64,000 nt of DNA, from the NCBI RefSeq assembly GCF_004137255.1, contig NZ_SDWT01000004.1, positions 124,001 to 188,000 on the forward strand. Direction: 5' to 3'. This stretch comes from Nocardioides oleivorans. GTDB taxonomy: Bacteria; Actinomycetota; Actinomycetes; Propionibacteriales; Nocardioidaceae. Of this stretch, positions 63,122 to 64,000 are shown piece by piece. The position numbers were made by a program, and so were the translations under genes. The notes under the pieces were generated by a model. That model searched no databases. It saw nothing but the letters and a program-made list of their open reading frames with translations, and had not been told where the DNA came from. The stretch's first letter is position 1. The number at the start of each line of letters is the position of its first letter.

Positions 63122-64000
63122 GCGGGCTCGGCTGCGGGGAAGGTCGCGCGGACGCGGAACCCGGCGGACGACGAGTCGAGCACCAGGTCGCCGCCGTAGA
63201 TGGCGACGCGCTCGCGCATCCCGGCCAGTCCGTGACCGCCCTGGCCGGTCGGACGGCCCTCGCGAGTGCCGTGCCCGTCGTCGGCGACCTCGATCCTCAG
63301 GCCCGACGGCTCGCAGCTGACCGCCACCGTGGCGGACCCGGCGCCCGAGTGCTTGAGGCTGTTGGTCAGCGCCTCCTGCACGATCCGGTAGGCCGCGAGC
63401 CCCACGCCCGCCGGCACGGCGTCCGGGTCTCCCGAGACGGTCAGCGTGGTCGGCAGCCCGGCCTCACCGACCCTCCGGGCGAGGGCTGCCATGTCGGTCA
63501 GGGTGGGCGCCGGTGACCGGGGGGACGCTCCGTCTCCGGGCTCGTCGTCGCGCAGGACTCCGAGCAGCTGACGCATCTCGGCCATCGACCGTCGGCCGGT
63601 TCGCTCGATCTCGGCGACCGCCGTCCGGGCGCGTACGGCGTCGTCGGCGTCGAGCAACCGCCCGGCGGCACCGGCCTGGACGACCATCACGCTCATCGCG
63701 TGGCCGAGCACGTCGTGCAGCTCGCGCGTGATCCGCAGCCGCTCCTCGGTCGCGGCCCGTGCCGAGCGCTCACGCTCGGCGTTGGCTCGTTCGCGTTCCA
63801 CGGTGACGCGCTGCTCGGCGGTCTGGACGGCTGCGTCGGCACGCTCCCGGCGCGCACGGCTGGTGGTGCCGAGCAGGACCACGCCCGCGAAGGCGGCACC
63901 GTTGAGCAACGCGCCGGCCGGGCTGAGGTCCACCGGGTCCATCACCCCCGTCAGCAGCAGCGCGGCGACGACGACACCGACCGACTGCCTGGCGTGCGAG
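63118..64000 (-). CDS. NarL-type sensor histidine kinase (5' end beyond window)
   Basis: At least 294 residues visible; the frame stays open to the right edge, so the N-terminus is missing. Visible hydrophobic helices (VGVVVAALLLTGV and AGALLNGAAFAGVVLLG) are followed by a coiled coil (EQRVTVERERANAERERSA), the HisKA_3 H-box ITRELHDVLGHAMSVMVVQ with the phospho-His, and the HATPase domain: AYRIVQEALTNSLKHSGAG (N-box), EVADDGHG and GGHGLAGMRERVAIYGG (G-boxes). Overlaps its response regulator by 4 bp. Confidence 0.95.
   Translation of the reverse strand, partial: SHARQSVGVVVAALLLTGVMDPVDLSPAGALLNGAAFAGVVLLGTTSRARRERADAAVQTAEQRVTVERERANAERERSARAATEERLRITRELHDVLGHAMSVMVVQAGAAGRLLDADDAVRARTAVAEIERTGRRSMAEMRQLLGVLRDDEPGDGASPRSPAPTLTDMAALARRVGEAGLPTTLTVSGDPDAVPAGVGLAAYRIVQEALTNSLKHSGAGSATVAVSCEPSGLRIEVADDGHGTREGRPTGQGGHGLAGMRERVAIYGGDLVLDSSSAGFRVRATFPAAEPA

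Overview
The window is a contiguous piece of a very GC-rich actinobacterial chromosome, most likely from Nocardioides or a close relative in the Nocardioidaceae. The evidence is the actinobacterial marker genes (rbpA, whiA, opcA, a SufR-type regulator, an F420/LLM-type oxidoreductase, mycothiol-type DinB/MDMPI and DUF1707 proteins), strong G/C bias at third codon positions, and gene order. I recall the order sufB-sufR-ABC-ctaA-ctaB-tkt-tal-zwf-opcA-pgl-secG-tpi-pgk-gap-whiA-yvcK-rapZ-uvrC, with uvrA and uvrB beyond, as closely matching the mycobacterial Rv1420-Rv1461 and Rv1633-Rv1638 regions. I saw no integrase, transposase, phage gene, CRISPR array, rRNA or tRNA.

Layout. 1-4.1 kb: 5' part of sufB and sufR, then a divergent ABC-2 transporter (ATPase + permease) overlapping heme A synthase ctaA. 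4.1-5.7 kb: a secreted Pro/Thr-rich protein translationally coupled to a sortase. 5.8-15.2 kb: heme O synthase ctaB, divergent from a pentose-phosphate/upper-glycolysis operon tkt-tal-pgi-zwf-opcA-pgl with overlapping start/stop codons. 15.2-24.0 kb, on the opposite strand: rbpA, secG, then gap-pgk-tpiA (lower glycolysis), then uvrC-rapZ-yvcK-whiA. 24.0-30 kb: a Rieske lipoprotein, uvrA with an SOS box and a histone-like Lys/Ala tail, then a predicted thiol-chemistry operon (MDMPI/DinB, metallo-beta-lactamase fold hydrolase, thioredoxin-rhodanese fusion).

30-41 kb is accessory: cytochrome b561-like protein, ABC-F ATPase, three sulfotransferase-like genes, a dienelactone hydrolase, an LLM oxidoreductase, a non-specific nuclease without signal peptide, a MerR-PP2C phosphatase fusion with its own MerR-type operator, an APH-like kinase and an esterase. 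41-49 kb: methyltransferases, a compact GT4-methyltransferase-alpha/alpha barrel operon of unknown product, a ferredoxin-NADP reductase, two Mce-associated-like proteins, an ion channel, MmcQ/YjbR, hemerythrin and DUF1707 proteins. 49-64 kb: uvrB, a META-domain lipoprotein, a second APH-like gene, a DHFR-fold reductase, a PLD/cardiolipin-synthase-like protein with an MFS transporter, a DNA glycosylase, tryptophan 2,3-dioxygenase, trmL, an SDR, an Rpf-type resuscitation factor, a CDP-glycerol glycerophosphotransferase-like protein, and a NarL/LuxR two-component pair whose kinase runs off the edge.

A chromosome-style regulatory theme runs through the window. About 26 genes have a TANNNT-like -10 box (often TAGNNT, sometimes CANNNT) ending 6-8 nt before the ATG/GTG, the arrangement expected for leaderless transcripts. 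This signal helps fix several start codons. Central-metabolism operons instead have Shine-Dalgarno sequences and coupled ATGA/GTGA junctions. All functional calls are by reading motifs in the translated sequence; no database search was run.
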